A stretch of 64,000 bases of DNA, from the NCBI GenBank assembly GCA_033032865.1, contig JAWHQI010000005.1, positions 7,340,001 through 7,404,000 of the forward strand, written 5' to 3'. Positions within the stretch are counted from its first letter, which is position 1, and each line of letters begins with the position of its first letter. A program made the position numbers and the translations under genes. The DNA is from Dactylorhiza incarnata. Taxonomy: Eukaryota; Streptophyta; Magnoliopsida; Asparagales; Orchidaceae. The notes beneath the pieces were generated by a model. The model was not told the origin of the DNA, made no database searches, and saw nothing but the letters and a program-made list of their open reading frames with translations. Shown one piece after another: positions 45,682-58,195 of the stretch.

Positions 45682-45752
45682 CCTTATATAGGCTGAAAAA
45701 TTAGGTTACACGCCCTCGGTCACGCCCGTGACCCAGGGTGTGTAAGGGGCGT
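45682..45752 (-). promoter_or_regulatory. E9 LTR TATA box and hairpin words
   Basis: Minus-strand CCTATATAAGG at 45682-45692, with GGTCACGCCCGTGACC at 45718-45733 directly upstream in the direction of transcription. More copies of the word continue beyond E4 at 54300-54660. Confidence 0.55.
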
Positions 45753-45773
45753 GATCAATGCTGGTGCGGAGAG

Positions 45774-47083
45774 TGTTGAACATGTGTGTCACATCCCTTT
45801 GTTTGAGATTAACAAATCCCATATTGTATTTGATATTGCTTGTAGTGTGTTTATAGTGTGCAGGAACTATAGGTGCAATACTCCACAGGTATAAAGCAGC
45901 TTGGAACAATCTTTTGAAAGGAGCAGCGCTACCGCCAGCGCTATCGCTAACGCCAGCACTAACGCCAGCGCTATCGCTAATGCCTGGCGCTAGCTCAGTT
46001 GGTTTCGTCTCAGCGGTTTCCTTAGCGCTACCGCCAGCGCTAGCGCTACCGCCTGGCGCTATCTCCTCTACCGCCAGCGTTATTGCTACCGCAGGCGCTA
46101 TCTCAAGTTCGTGCACAGATCCACGCCGCCAACGGTTTCGCAACCGCTCCACACGAACGCTACCGCAGGCGCTAGCCACTACCGCAGGCGCTAGCTCCAA
46201 GTTCTATAAAATGAGCCAACTTCGATCATTTTGGTTAGAGATCCCAGAGAGGTTGCTTGTGCCACAATTCCAGTGCTGTTATGCTGCCGAAGTTGGATCT
46301 CCCACAAAAAGCTTAAGGAGAATTCTGGAGGAGGGCTACATCACGCTACATCCGAAGGACGATCGCTTCGACCTCACTCATACTACAGCGATCCTTCATC
46401 CTCATCTTCAGAAATCTCATATAGGGAGTTTTACTATTGTTATCTTTATCTTTCATTCATTCCATACTTTCTTTGTAACGGTTTAGTTAATTCGCCTTGT
46501 GTTAGCGACTAGGTCTGGGTAGGACTTAGGGGGAAATTCACCTTGTGTTGGCGACTAGTTCTAGGTGATTAGATGTAGGGGGCTCGAGGCCATATCCGGG
46601 GAAGGATTGGCTAGAGCAGCTTGAGGCATTATCCGGGGAAGGATAGGCTAAAGCCAACCGGTTCATGGGGATACGAGTCGGTATAGAAAAGGAAAAGATA
46701 TTTTCATTTGTACGCCTCCGATTTCTAGCGATATAGAAATCAAATTTATGTAAACACCATTTTTATATAAATACAATCATGTCTCTATTTGTGTTTACTT
46801 GATTTCTCACTTTTGGCGTTATCTCTAAAATATTGGTTACAAAGCTTTCAATTCAAATCACTTTGTCTAAATTGTTTATCTTAATCTATTTCATCATATA
46901 ACAATTTAGCACTTGTTTCTAAATCCTAAACTTGCAAATTATGATATTTTCTTCCTTTAGCTAAATTGTTATTTTGTGTTCTAATATTACTTTAAACAAT
47001 TTAGTAATTTCCATAAAATTATAAAAAGATTTGTATTCCCTTATTCACCCCCCCCCCCTCTAAGGGCGCCGTAAGATCCAACA
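45774..47083 (+). repeat. E4 5' LTR
   Basis: Starts TGTTGAACATGTG, ends AAGATCCAACA. Palindromic CGCTACCGCCAGCGCTAGCG-type words at 45912-46200 and TATAAAA at 46205-46211. A run of C near 47047-47058 precedes CTCTAAGGGCGCC. Confidence 0.94.
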
Positions 47084-47084
47084 A

Positions 47085-47098
47085 GTGGTATCAGAGGT
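47085..47098 (+). other. E4 primer-binding site (initiator tRNA-Met)
   Basis: AGTGGTATCAGAGG follows the LTR end; initiator tRNA-Met match with one end mismatch. Confidence 0.85.
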
Positions 47099-47131
47099 AG
47101 GTTATTCCAAACGGTTTAAAAACCAGGAATA

Positions 47132-48718
47132 ATGACGTCTCATGATCTCGCTTCTACTAGTGGGGGAAATTTTCTTTAAAATGAAAAATCTTTAGCACCA
47201 CCTTTGTTTGAAGGCAAAAATTATAATGGGTGGAAATTTCTTAACTCTTTGGATATTGAAGTATGGAATATTACAATTAAAATGCCCCTAAGTATTTTAA
47301 ATAAAAATGAAATGTTTTTAAATGCCAAATCTATGAATAGTCTATATTGTGCATTAGATCAAAATATTTTCAAACTTATTTATACACTTCCCACTGCTTA
47401 TGAAGTTTGGAAATTTCTTGAGAATACTTATAGTCTTCCTTCTACAGATGATGAACAAGAGGAATTCCTTATGGATCCAAGAGAAGAAATCGATGAGGAA
47501 TTCCTTATGGATCCAAGGGAAGAAATCGACGAGGAATTCCTTATGGATCCAAGAGAAGAAATCGATGAGGACTTATGCTTGAAGGAAGAAGAATACAACG
47601 TCACAATATTGGACTCATTTGTTGGCAACACATCAAGCAAAAGAGAAGACGGAAACTATAGCAAGGTAAGAAAATCTAAATCTTCTTTTTTTGTCTCAAA
47701 TTCTATTTCTACTTCTCGTATGCTTAAAATTGCTAAACGTAAAATTTTAAAGTTAAAAATTGCTAATTCCAAATTACGTTTAGAAAATAAATCTTTAAAA
47801 GCAAACGATAATGTAGAATCAAATATTGATGTGATAAATTCTCTTTCACGCTCTTTAGTCAAAATTCCTATTCCTTGTCTTAATTGCAATTTATTAAAAG
47901 AAAAATTCAAGGAAATTGAAAAAGGGCTCTTAATTTCTAAAAGGCATAATGAAAAATTGTTAATTGAAAATGATGTTTTATCTTGTAAGTTAATACAATT
48001 AAAATCTTTTGTTGAAAAAATTCAATTGTCATGTAATGAATTTCATCATAAGATTTTGAATAACAAAGATAAATTAACTTACAAAATCATTTCTAAAAAG
48101 GATCATTTTCATACATCAACTCAAAAGGAGTTTAGTTTCAAAAAGAATTATGATCCTCACAAAATTCTTAAGAGTCATTATTATAAGTCTCAATATATTT
48201 TCAATCATGACTCAAATTTAAAAACTCCTTTTCATGAAAATCAAAGTACAAAATATTATCCTTCATATTATAAGAGTATGTCTATAAGAAAGAGTGGAAA
48301 TGAAAATCATCAAAATAATAATCAATCTTCTAAAACATATTGTAACCCACTCTTTCAACAATCACTTCTAAAGAAAGACAATCACTCTTATAAAATTTCA
48401 AAGAATCTATATAATGAAAATCATTATGATTATCAACATCAATCTATTTTGAAAAATAATTTGAATAAACATAAATCACAAATGAATTATTTTTCAAACA
48501 AATATAATCATATAATGATGTCACATAATCATAATATGAATTTAAAATATAAACCACCAAGGTATGAATGGAGACCCTTAAAGAAAAATGATATATCATC
48601 GTTAATTGAAAATGCCCATTCATCATTATCTTCTAAAAAACCATCACGATATATTTGGGTACCCAAAGGAACCATCCCACTTGGTCCCCTTTGGATACCT
48701 AAATCTCTTATTAATTAG
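47132..48718 (+). pseudogene. gag: E4 gag with one early stop and a triplicated segment
   Basis: ATG at 47132 in the same context as E2 and E3. TAA at 47177-47179 where E3 has a Glu codon; the same frame then runs open to 48718. N-terminal copia gag domain (PPLFEGKNYNGWK, AYEVWKFLENTYSLP), coiled-coil middle, C-terminus IWVPKGTIPLGPLWIPK. At 47459-47573 a 13-residue acidic segment (FLMDPREEIDEE) occurs three times in tandem, absent from E2 and E3. No zinc knuckle or pol. It could be translated from a later start, but the gag domain would lose its first residues. Confidence 0.85.
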
Positions 48719-50596
48719 TATCCAATCATTTGCATGAAGTAGAAATAATTACAAATGAAATATCAATACTCTACTTCATGATATGCTTATTGTCTCTTTT
48801 CTTTTTGTTTACTTTTTATTATTTTTTGAACAAACATGTTATGATCACTTTATATATCATGAAATATGACTTTCATATATTAAGCCTAATGATTATCAAA
48901 TCAAATTTGTATTAAAATTGAACATTAAGTCATATATTTTTCAAAGTAATCTATCTCTCATCTTTGATTGTTCATTATCCTTTTAAATCTTTTACCCTTA
49001 ATTGTCTTGAATTATCATGATAAATTGAATATAGAAATTATTTTCAAGACTAATAAATTATTTTTCTTAAAAAAAATTGGATTTAAATGGTTTATTAAAG
49101 GGCTTATGTTAAACATTAAAATGCGAAATGTTTTTGATTATTTTCTATCTTATTTGTTGCATATGATAGCCCTTATAATGAAGAATATTATCAAATAAAA
49201 TCGAAAACAAAAATTCACAAAATGCATGTTTAATCCTTCAAAAATGCGAGTTTTAGATCAAAACTTCAAATAGCCATATCTTTTGATCTGCTCGTCCGAT
49301 TTTCACGTTTAATATATTTTCGGAAAGAGAACAGAAATCTCCAGCCACTTGCGAACTAGGCTTGCCCATTTAAGTTCGTTTGGTGATATCAATTTGCCAA
49401 ATTTCAACTTCGTTTTTAAAAAAAAAACTTAATTTGATTGATTTGGAAATTTCTGTGTTTATGGATTTTTCATCACATGATATCATTTGTATATTGTGTG
49501 TAATGTGTGTCACCATTGTTTGCATGTTATTTAGACCATAGAATCTTCATGTATCATTAAGTTCAAATCAAAAGCTTAATCGCTTCATTCTAGGTCTAAA
49601 GAAAATTAATTTGAAAACTTCTCATATTACATGCAACATTATCTTCATTAATCTTATGTAATAACATGTCATTCAAACTCATCATCCTAGCATCACTTCT
49701 TGGCTTATGCTTAAATTTATATGCTAGGTATAACATTTACAATGGTATTAAAATATCATGATAACTATGTGATTTGAAATTATATAGAAAACTAAAATTC
49801 CAATAAACACATAGTTTATGGATTAATCATTAGAAGATATATATGAATATTGTATCATGAATCATATATTATCATGCAAATTCAAAGATCAATAGATTCA
49901 ATTATTGAATGCAAATTTTATTATAAATTTCAAAACATTCTATATGTGATCTTTGTCTTTAATATGATTACATGATCATCATTTTCTAGACTTAAAAAAT
50001 CAAACATGCTTATTCAAAAGAAACTCACCGAATCATATTGTCGTAAGTCTAGAAAGAATAGAAATCACATACATCATGATGATCTAACATATATTCTATG
50101 GAAATTCTCTATAATCATAAATCATAATTCATATTCTATCAAGAAAAATCTCAAAACAATAATACCACCTAGGAATTATGAATCTTATGATAAAAATATG
50201 AATATTGTTTTCTTTACATTAGTTGGTGTATGGATATGCTTTGATATTGATTGCATGTATCTCACATATATATTATTCTAGAATCAACTTAGGAATAATA
50301 AAGATACATCAAATTTAATCATCACTCTATTCTAGATCTATAATTTGAAATTCTATTTTAGAGTACATGCAATATTAATATTAATCTTATGACATGACAT
50401 TAAACCCAAAACTCATCATACTAGCTTTATCACTTATTGAATATTAGTAATTGTGCTAGTTATCACATATCGTCATCTTATAAAAGTAGAAAAACTATGC
50501 GGCTTTATATAACTCATCACATTAAACAAAACTCATAGTTTATATATCAACCCTTAAATTTAAAAGCATAAGTTGTCCAAAGATTATTCACCTTTG

Positions 50597-50850
50597 ACTT
50601 CATATCTCACAATAGCGGGGGCGTAGGGTTGTATGCATTAGAGACCTAACCTCTAAGACATGTCTTGTCATTAACCGGGGAGGGTTCCAGTGGGGCCTTG
50701 CGAGGCACTGGGGGGAAAGAGTGCTAGGTTGAGCGTTCTCTAGTGTGTGCATATGGGATTAACACGCCAACCAACGGCATGTGTGCAGCTCCTCATGCCC
50801 ATCCGTCACTTAGTACGGGGCTAGGGTGCAGACATTTAGTCGGGGTAGTC
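50597..50850 (+). ncRNA. GC-rich structured island of E4
   Basis: Counterpart of 8757-9015. The first stem here is TTAGAG/CTCTAA in place of AGATAA/TTATCT: different bases, pairing kept. The CCAGT...ACTGG, GGCATG/CATGCC and CCGT/ACGG stems are retained. Confidence 0.6.
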
Positions 50851-51999
50851 TTCAATCTTAGAACATACTTATATTACTCTTTGCATGATCATTTTATTTA
50901 CATATCACTTAAATCATGCATATTTTGGGTTGTTTAATAAAAAATGTCCTCTTGTGTTTGCATAATTTTTTTTTGGGGCTTAAATGTTTTTGTAAAACAC
51001 ATGTATTTGAAAATGCTAATGTTTTATGCAATTTGAGCAATCAAGACATCTCTGATAATTACAAAATTTCTGCATAAGACACTAAGGACACTTAATCAAA
51101 ATCAAAAATCAAAAATTTAAAATTCTCAAAAAATCACGTACTATTTGTCGCGCTATCACTAGCGCCGGCGCTAGCGTGGGTGTGTGATTTTTCTGTTTTT
51201 TAAAATTTCTAAAAATCAACAAAAATATGTTAGTTTATTTGTGCAAATTTATTTTTGTGTTTCTATCTATTTTATTTTTGTTTTATTTGAATTATGAAAA
51301 ATCAACTATAAAAGTTCAAAATTCAAAAATACAAAAATATGTTTTATGTTTTATGTTTTTCTGTTTTATTCATATTATGAAAAATCAACTACAAAAATTC
51401 AAAATTCAAAAATACAAAAAAAAATTATATTTGTGTTTTTATTCATATTATGAAAAATCAACTACAAAAAAATCAAAATACAAAAATATGTTTGTGTGAT
51501 TTTTCTATTTTTATTAAAAATTTCAAAACAAAAAAAAAACTGTATGATTTTATTGCCAATATCAAGCATGTATGAATTCTATTATTTAGAATTATTTACA
51601 ATGTTAAAATATATTCTTTCAAATTACTATGAACATTGTTTTGCTTATCATGCTTTGATATATCTATTTAAACTACATCAATTGTATTGAAAAATGTGTA
51701 GAACCAAGCTTAGCATGCCTCTAAGTATGAGTAAATGTTTTATGATTGATAATGATACATTTCACTCACTTATTTTGGTAATCAACATATGTGTCTAAAT
51801 CTAAAAATGCTTGCTTGTGTATTGTATTTGTACAATGAATTAAAACATGCATAAGTTTATTGCCTACACTACATTTGAATTGCACTTATGAAATTTAGAA
51901 AAGTGGTTAAGCTAAAATTGGGTTTGCAAAATAAGTGTATTCAGAGAATGTTGTCTCACAAATATGAACAAAAAATTATATATGTAGATAAATATAACT

Positions 52000-52064
52000 C
52001 CACCAAGAACTACTTGAACCTCCTGATAAGTCTTCATAAGCATTGTGAGGTTGAGCACCTTGTA
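52000..52064 (+). ncRNA. Predicted RNA hairpin, copy A (E4)
   Basis: Inner stem AACCTC/GAGGTT, loop CTGATAAGTCTTCATAAGC; the outer stem is shortened by one pair. Confidence 0.5.
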
Positions 52065-52964
52065 AAGAATTGTAAAGTGTCTTGTGCAAACCTTGGTTAT
52101 TACACCACTTTGTTAAAAACTATGTGCATTATAAGTGTGTGAAAGTAATTTCTTTGTGTTTTAATATGCATTTTACTTTACATATGTTTTGAATTTTGGT
52201 GATTTAAATCAATTGTTAACATTGCCCAAAATACACTTATGTGCACACCATTATCTTTCATAACACTTCTTCTCATGAGTATTGGATTCTAATGATTTAT
52301 CTATACTACTCTTTATATAAAATGCACTAGATAACCTAGCATGATCTCAACAATGTTTTGGTATCTCTTGAACTTTAAATTAAGTAACATTGTAGTATAA
52401 TATCTCTTTGATATGTTCATTTCATGCTTGGTATTTTTATGAAAAACTTTGAGATTTCAAAAAGGTTAAAACATCTTTCAATTTTGAACTAAAACTCATA
52501 TTTCTACTTATGTTTCTCATTCTTACAAAAAGATGTTTATTATAATCTTCCGCTTGCCTACAACTCTTATCTTTATATTTGAAATCTCTTATATATGCTA
52601 TGCTTAAACTCTTTATCATTATTTATATTTCGAAAAGCTCGATCAAGCTTTATCATTTATAAGAAGTGCCTCCTTACTACCCTCACCCCACCTTCTTTTG
52701 ATAATACCAAAAGGGGGAGATTAATTGAAGAAATCTATATAGAAATATAGAAGATTAAGGGGAGAATAATTCATGTAATCTATCATTTAGGGGGAGTAAA
52801 ACATAAATTGCATTTATGTAGGGGGAGCATTAAGATAGGGGGAGTATATACATTATCATGCTTATCATATACTATAGTTGCACTATCATCTTCCTTATCA
52901 TTTACTATAAACACTATTGTTGATTTCTTGCTAAGTGGATTTGTTATTATCAAAAGGGGGAGAT

Positions 52965-54273
52965 TATTGGACATGTGTGTCACATCCCTTTGTTTGGGAA
53001 TAACAAATCCCATATTGTATTTGATATTGCTTATAGTGTGTTTATAGTGTGCAGGAACTATAGGTGCAATACTCCACAGGTATAAAGCATCTTGGAACAA
53101 TCTTTTGAAAGGAGCAGCGCTACCGCCAGCGCTATCGCTAACGCCAACACTAACGCCAGCGCTATCGCTAACGCCCGGCGCTAGCTCAGTTGGTTTCATC
53201 TCAGTAGTTTTCTTAGCGCTACCGCCAGCGCTAGCGCTACCGCCTGGCGCTATCTCCGCTACCGCCAGCGTTATCACTACCACAGGCGCTATCTCAAGTT
53301 CGTGCATAGATCCACGCCACCGACGGTTTCGCAACCGCTCCACACGAACGCTACCGCAGGCGCTAGCCACTACCGCAGGCGCTAGCTCCAAGTTCTATAA
53401 AATGAGCCAACTTCGATCATTTTGGTTAGAGATCCCAGAGAGGTTGCTTGTGCCACAATTCCAGTGCTGTTATGCTGCCGAAGTTGGATCTCCCACAAAA
53501 AGCTTAAGGAGAATTCTGGAGGAGGGCTACGTCACGCTACATCCGAAGGACGATCACTTCGACCTCACTCATACTACAGCGATCCTTCATCCTCATCTTT
53601 AGAAATCTCATATAGGGAGTTTTACTATTGTTATCTTTATCTTTCATTCATTCCATACTTTCTTTGTAATGGTTTAGTTAATTCGCCTTGTGTTGGCAAC
53701 TAGGTCTGGATAGGACTTAGGGGGGAATTTGCCTTGTGTTATCGACTAGTTCTAGGTGATTAGATCTAGGGGGGCTCGAGGCCATATCCGGGGAAGGATT
53801 GGCTAGAGCGGCTTGAGGCATTATCCGGGGAAGGATAGGCTAAAGCCAACCGATTCGTGGGGATACGAGTCGGTATAGAAAAGGAAAAGATATTTTCATT
53901 TGTACGCCTCCGATTTCTAGCGATATAGAAATCAAATTTATGTAACCTCCATTTTTATATAAATACAATCATGTCTCTATTTGTGTTTACTTGATTTCTC
54001 ACTTTTGGCGTTATCTCTAAAATATTGTTTACAAAGCTTTCAATTCAAATCACTTTGCCTAAATTGTTTATCTTAATCTATTTCATCATATAACAATTTA
54101 GCACTTGTTTCTAAATCCTAAACTTGCAAATTATGATATTTTCTTCCTTTAGCTAAATTGTTATTTTGTGTTCTAATATTACTTTAAACAATTTAGTAAT
54201 TTCCATAAAATTATAAAAAGATTTTTATTCCCTTATTCACCCCCCCCCTCTAAGGGTGCCTTAAGATCCAACA
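52965..54273 (+). repeat. E4 3' LTR
   Basis: 1309 bp. Starts TATTGGACATG (the usual TG is TA here) after AAAAGGGGGAGAT. Palindrome array at 53115-53390 and TATAAAA at 53396-53402. Ends AAGATCCAACA, then TSD GAGAG. Confidence 0.93.
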
Positions 54274-55259
54274 GAGAGGGCGCCCACTAGCTTCAATGCG
54301 GGCATTACGTGCGCATCACGCCCGTGACCTAGGGCGTGTAATCTTTAAAACTATGTCTGGCGGGAAGTCTTCGGCGGGAAGTGATCACGCCCATGACTGG
54401 ATGCCACGCCCTTGGTCACGCCCGTGACCGGGGGCGTGTAATTTTAAATGACGTGGTGGCTGATTTGGCTGCTGGAGGTGGGTGTCATGGCCGTGACCTG
54501 GGTCACGCCCTTGGTCATGCCCGTGACCTTGGTCACGCCCGTGACCTGGGGCGTGACTTGGTGAATCTTCACGGAATGGGCCCGGGTGGCGGCAATGGGT
54601 CCGGAACACTTCTTAGGCTGTCATGCCAATGGTCACGCCCGTGACCATGGGCGTGTACTTACAAATTTCGCTCGAAGTGTCCAGAAAACCTGGAAATATT
54701 AAATAAACTTAGTTAATGCGTAAATATGAAAAGAAATCATTTTTCTAGGATAATTCATATAAATTCTATAAATTAATGTTGAAATAATAATAAAATTATA
54801 CTAACAGATGAGTATATAAACTACTCATCAAACACCCTCATACTTGAGCTTTTGCTATTCCAGAGCAAAGGATGAGAGATAAACTACAAGACATTGATAT
54901 TATTTTTTAACTAACTAAAAATTTGTTAAATCAATAGTCAAAGATAAATTCTAGAAATTCAAGAATTAAGTCTAAAATTATGGTGTTAATTCTAGAAGAG
55001 AGATATGCTTAGCTAAAAGTCTTCTCCAAATAACTATTTAGCAAACGAAATTATAGAAATAATCATACAAAATTGGATTGAAATTATAGAAACTCTAACA
55101 AAAAGAAGCTTAAGGAAAAGACACCTACCAAAATATTATTCTCTTAATAATCTTGTTTAGAACTAGAACCAATGAAATTGGCTAAGGATGGGTTTTAAAT
55201 CTAACTGACAAAATGAAGAGATACTAAAATAGAGGTGATGAATTTTATCCTCTCACCTA

Positions 55260-55510
55260 AATTGAATAAGAATTTGTATATGTTTAGGAAAATAATAAAT
55301 TTTATCCTCTTATTTTTCATGTCATATAATCTTTTAAAATTTCTCTTCAATCAAAAACCCAAAATGTACATGTTTAGAAGTAATGAATTTTATCCTCTTA
55401 CTTCATGACATATAATCTTTTAAATGATTTCGGGTGCATATGTTTAGGGGATAATGAATTTTATCCTCTTATTCTCATGACATATGATCTTTTATAATAT
55501 TTTTTTATTT
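55260..55510. repeat. Short dispersed repeat in E9
   Basis: The phrase AATGAATTTTATCCTCTTA or a close variant, with CATGACATATAATCTTTTA nearby, recurs at about 55290, 55380 and 55450, giving an irregular 60-90-bp repeat. Confidence 0.6.
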
Positions 55511-55903
55511 GCCAACAAAGGGTGGGGGATAAAGAAATAATTCTAATTTTTCAATTAAACTATTTTTAGAGCAACTTTTGAGTGGAATGTTATTCCTAAG
55601 ATCTTGAAAGTTAGAGGAGAATATAATAAAAATCTAAGGTTGTTTAGCCAATTTACTAAAAAGTGGAGTCATTTAAAATCAAAAAGAGAAGTAGTGCTAA
55701 ATAAAATCTCTAATTGAATTAAAAACATAAGGTGTTTCTTAAAACTAAATTACTTTAAATTTAAATCTAACAAATTCGGATAAAATAAAAAAATTGCTAG
55801 ATTAAAAACGTAACAATGCTTATCTTTACTTCTCAAACTAGATTTCTAGAGGCTAATAAAAACACAAAGTAAGGGGGAAATATATATATATATATATATA
55901 TGT

Positions 55904-56340
55904 GGGGAATTTTAGGGAGAGAACCGGTTCTCTCCCCCTTAGGGAGAGAACCGGGAGAAATCTGTCAAAATATATTTTATTTCAAAAAGTCATCAACATG
56001 AAAGTTGTAGATCTACAACTTTCATGCTGATCACTTTTAGATTTGAAGCTGTTTAGGCCCCCGATTTGAGCCCCGAAAAAAGTCACGCTGAATCCCGGGC
56101 GTCCAAATATATATTCGGCGTGACTTTTTTCGGGGCCCAAATCGGGGGCCTAAACGGCTTCAAATCAAAAGGTGATCAACATGAATGTTGTAGATCTCAT
56201 CGAGATCTACAACTTTCATGTTGATGACTTTTTGAAATAAGTTATATTTTGACAAATTTCTCCCGGTTCTCTACCTAAGGGGGAGAGAACCGGTTCTCTC
56301 CCTAAGGGGGAGAGAATCGGTTCTCTCCCTAAAATTCCCC
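55904..56340. mobile_element. Foldback MITE, 437 bp
   Basis: Terminal inverted repeats GGGGAATTTTAGGGAGAGAA and its complement. The two arms pair almost along the whole length (AACATGAAAGTTGTAGATCT, CCCCGAAAAAAGTCACG). Both ends sit in TA repeats, so the target duplication cannot be read. No ORF that would encode a transposase. A transcript would form a long hairpin and could feed small RNAs (inference). Confidence 0.85.
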
Positions 56341-56344
56341 ATAT

Positions 56345-56600
56345 ATATACGAGCAGCTTCGCACGGGCGACGCCCGTGCTCGCTGACTCTTAGCGGGCTG
56401 CGCCCATGTTCGGGCGGGCTATGCCCGCATCTGTCAAGGGCATGACATTTGTCATGGGCGGCGTAATTTGTCATGGGCGATATTTATACTAATTAGTAAA
56501 CATTTGTCGTGGGCGATATTTATATTAATTAGTAAACATTTGTCGCGGGAGGGCTCCGTCCGCCACGGGCGGAACATATACATATGAGTACTCAAAATGA
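56345..56600. repeat. GC-rich patch with GGGCG words and a short repeat
   Basis: GCACGGGCGACGCCCGTGC is palindromic. A segment AACATTTGTCGTGGGCGATA with TTTATACTAATTAGTA recurs two to three times. It adjoins the MITE; origin unknown. Confidence 0.5.
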
Positions 56601-56978
56601 CCGCACAAAAATTTTAATTAATATTTTATAATTGTTTTTTTTTTCAAAAACATTTATATTTTAACAAAAAATCATTTTAAAGTAGTCTATGAGGTCTAAT
56701 AATAACCTACCATAGTAGGTGTAGGAGGTCTACTAAAAATTTTTGAATTTTATGAGTTTCCATCATTATTTTTATTATAGGGATATAGTGTAATTACACA
56801 AATAACCATTATATTTTATGAATTTCCATTTTTTCATAATATATGTTTAAGTCATTGGAGTAAAAGAATGAGGTTATATTTGGCAATTTTGAATGTTGCA
56901 CCAAAGATAACTTCTTATCTTTAAGATATACTAATTAGTAGTTAAAGATATATATATTATTATTATTATTAATTATTC

Positions 56979-57050
56979 TTAGACTTCCCAAGGTCTACCC
57001 AGTGAAGAGTTCGCAAGGTACTCAGAGGTGCGATGGGATGACAAGCCCAA
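56979..57050 (-). other. 70-nt module in E9, related to E2 and E3
   Basis: The minus strand reads GGGCTTGTCATCCCATC, then GAGTACCTTGCGAAC, then GGGTAGACCTTGGGAAGTC. It aligns along its length with 7042-7116 and 21426-21499, same orientation relative to each element. Confidence 0.65.
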
Positions 57051-57313
57051 ACCTCCATATCTAAGAAATTAGAATTTTATGATATTTAAAAAAAAAATTG
57101 TTTCTTTTTATTTTTTGGGGAGAAGAAAATCTAGAAAGCTATACTATACCCCTATACTTAAAATTAAACATTGTCCCCAATGTTTAAAACTAAGTATGAA
57201 GAACAAGCGAAAGGAAAATGCGAAAAAAGAAAAAAATGCATGAACACTAAAGATAAGCAAGGGGTGTCTCCCAAGAGCTCTTTGTTTATCATCTTTTAGC
57301 TAGACGTTAAGGG

Positions 57314-58195
57314 TTAGCTAAAAGTATATTTAAATTTAAAATGCACAGGCAACTCCTTTAATTCACGCTGAGGCGAATGTGCCATCATCCATTGACCGGC
57401 AACTCCTCCGCTGTAGTCTTGATTCTTTTGCAGTCGGTGGGCTTGAAATTGTGAATCTAAATTACTTATACATACCTTAGGTAATTTGGAAAGCTGGAGA
57501 TGAGCGGCAAATGGATCTTTGAAGAGGTTTGGTTGCAACGGCTCATCTTTTACAAGAAATTCATTAGTATCAAAAGAATCAAAACTAAGCGAATCAGAAA
57601 AATTTTCACAAGGTGTTTCTTGTGAAAATATAAAGTTAAACAGAGGTTGTTCACTTTCAAAAACAATTTTTTCTTTAGAAAAATCTAGTGCATTACCAAG
57701 TGGAATAAAATTTTCGGACACAGTTTTTATGAATTTTCGGTTGAACTAAAATTGAAGAACTTTGTGAAAATTCATGACGATCGAAAGAAGATCCGGGTGG
57801 AGTAGGGGAAGAAACTTGTTCTTCTTCTATTTCATTCGGGGCGCCCATAACATTAAGAAATTCTTGGTACAATATTTTTTCTTCATTTTCGGTAAAAGAA
57901 ACAATGGGATTACATGAAACCACATGTTCCTCCATAACTAAAGTATCCAAAGATGGAGAAAAAGCACTATACGAAATAATGTTCTCATCTATATTTTGGC
58001 GGGAGTATCAAATTGAATTGGTGGAAATTTCCCAATATTAAAGTGTGAAACTGGCGACGCAAAAGACGAAGAACAAAAATTCGGATCTAAAGATTTATCT
58101 TCATCGCTCCGAAAACTATCCGGGTGAGCTTGCCACCAAGAATAATCTACTTCGGAGCTAGAAGAAAATTTATTAAAAACCAAAAAATTATTCAC
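57314..58195 (-). pseudogene. E9 remnant ORFs, unknown protein
   Basis: Three minus-strand frames (58195-57989, 57950-57693, 57721-57314) of similar composition (Ser, Glu, Phe, Asn-rich) look like one broken gene upstream of the post-pol motif. The last ends HFKFKYTFS then stop. No gag, protease or RT motif is visible. It might be the end of a polyprotein or an extra ORF of the element. I do not recognise it. Confidence 0.4.

Larger units (their letters stand above)
48719..52964 (+). other. E4 long non-coding 3' region
   Basis: 4.2 kb, AT-rich, no supportable protein. It holds the GC-rich island (50597-50850), palindrome cluster (51152-51180), one hairpin (52000-52064) and polypurine tracts (about 52713, 52759, 52790, 52820, 52837, 52955). 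The 70-nt module and the second hairpin are not recognisable. Tandem-like AT-rich words at 51290-51500 repeat ATTATGAAAAATCAACTA three times. Confidence 0.7.
45774..54273 (+). mobile_element. E4: gag-only copia (SIRE-like) element
   Basis: 5' LTR 45774-47083 (1310 bp) and 3' LTR 52965-54273 (1309 bp). Perfect duplication GAGAG at 45769-45773 and 54274-54278. Same plan as E2 and E3: gag only, long non-coding 3' region, many polypurine tracts. LTR sequence is more distant. Gag is one stop codon from open. Confidence 0.94.
44710..54830 (-). repeat. E9 3' LTR, split by E4
   Basis: Pieces 44710-45773 and 54279-54830 total about 1.6 kb. The minus-strand start TGATGAGTAGTTTATATAC resembles E5 (TGATGAGTCCC), and GAGGGTGTT precedes it. 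The inner end near 44710 (GGGATCA) is an estimate. TATA box CCTATATAAGG at 45682-45692 (minus). GGTCACGCCCGTGACC hairpin words lie upstream of it (45718; 54414; 54531; 54631). Confidence 0.75.

Noticed and set aside
45706..46200. 164-codon minus-strand frame, and a similar one at 52783-53391
   Set aside because: Formed by the palindromic U3 array of the E4 LTRs; composition repeat, no domain.
51888..52142. 84-codon plus-strand frame over the E4 hairpin
   Set aside because: Not open in the matching parts of E2 and E3, which keep RNA pairing instead.
54381..54644. 87-codon frame rich in GHARD-like repeats
   Set aside because: Arises from repeated GGTCACGCCCGTGACC words in the E9 LTR.
55880..55902. 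TA microsatellite
   Set aside because: Simple repeat beside the MITE; useful only in hiding its target duplication.
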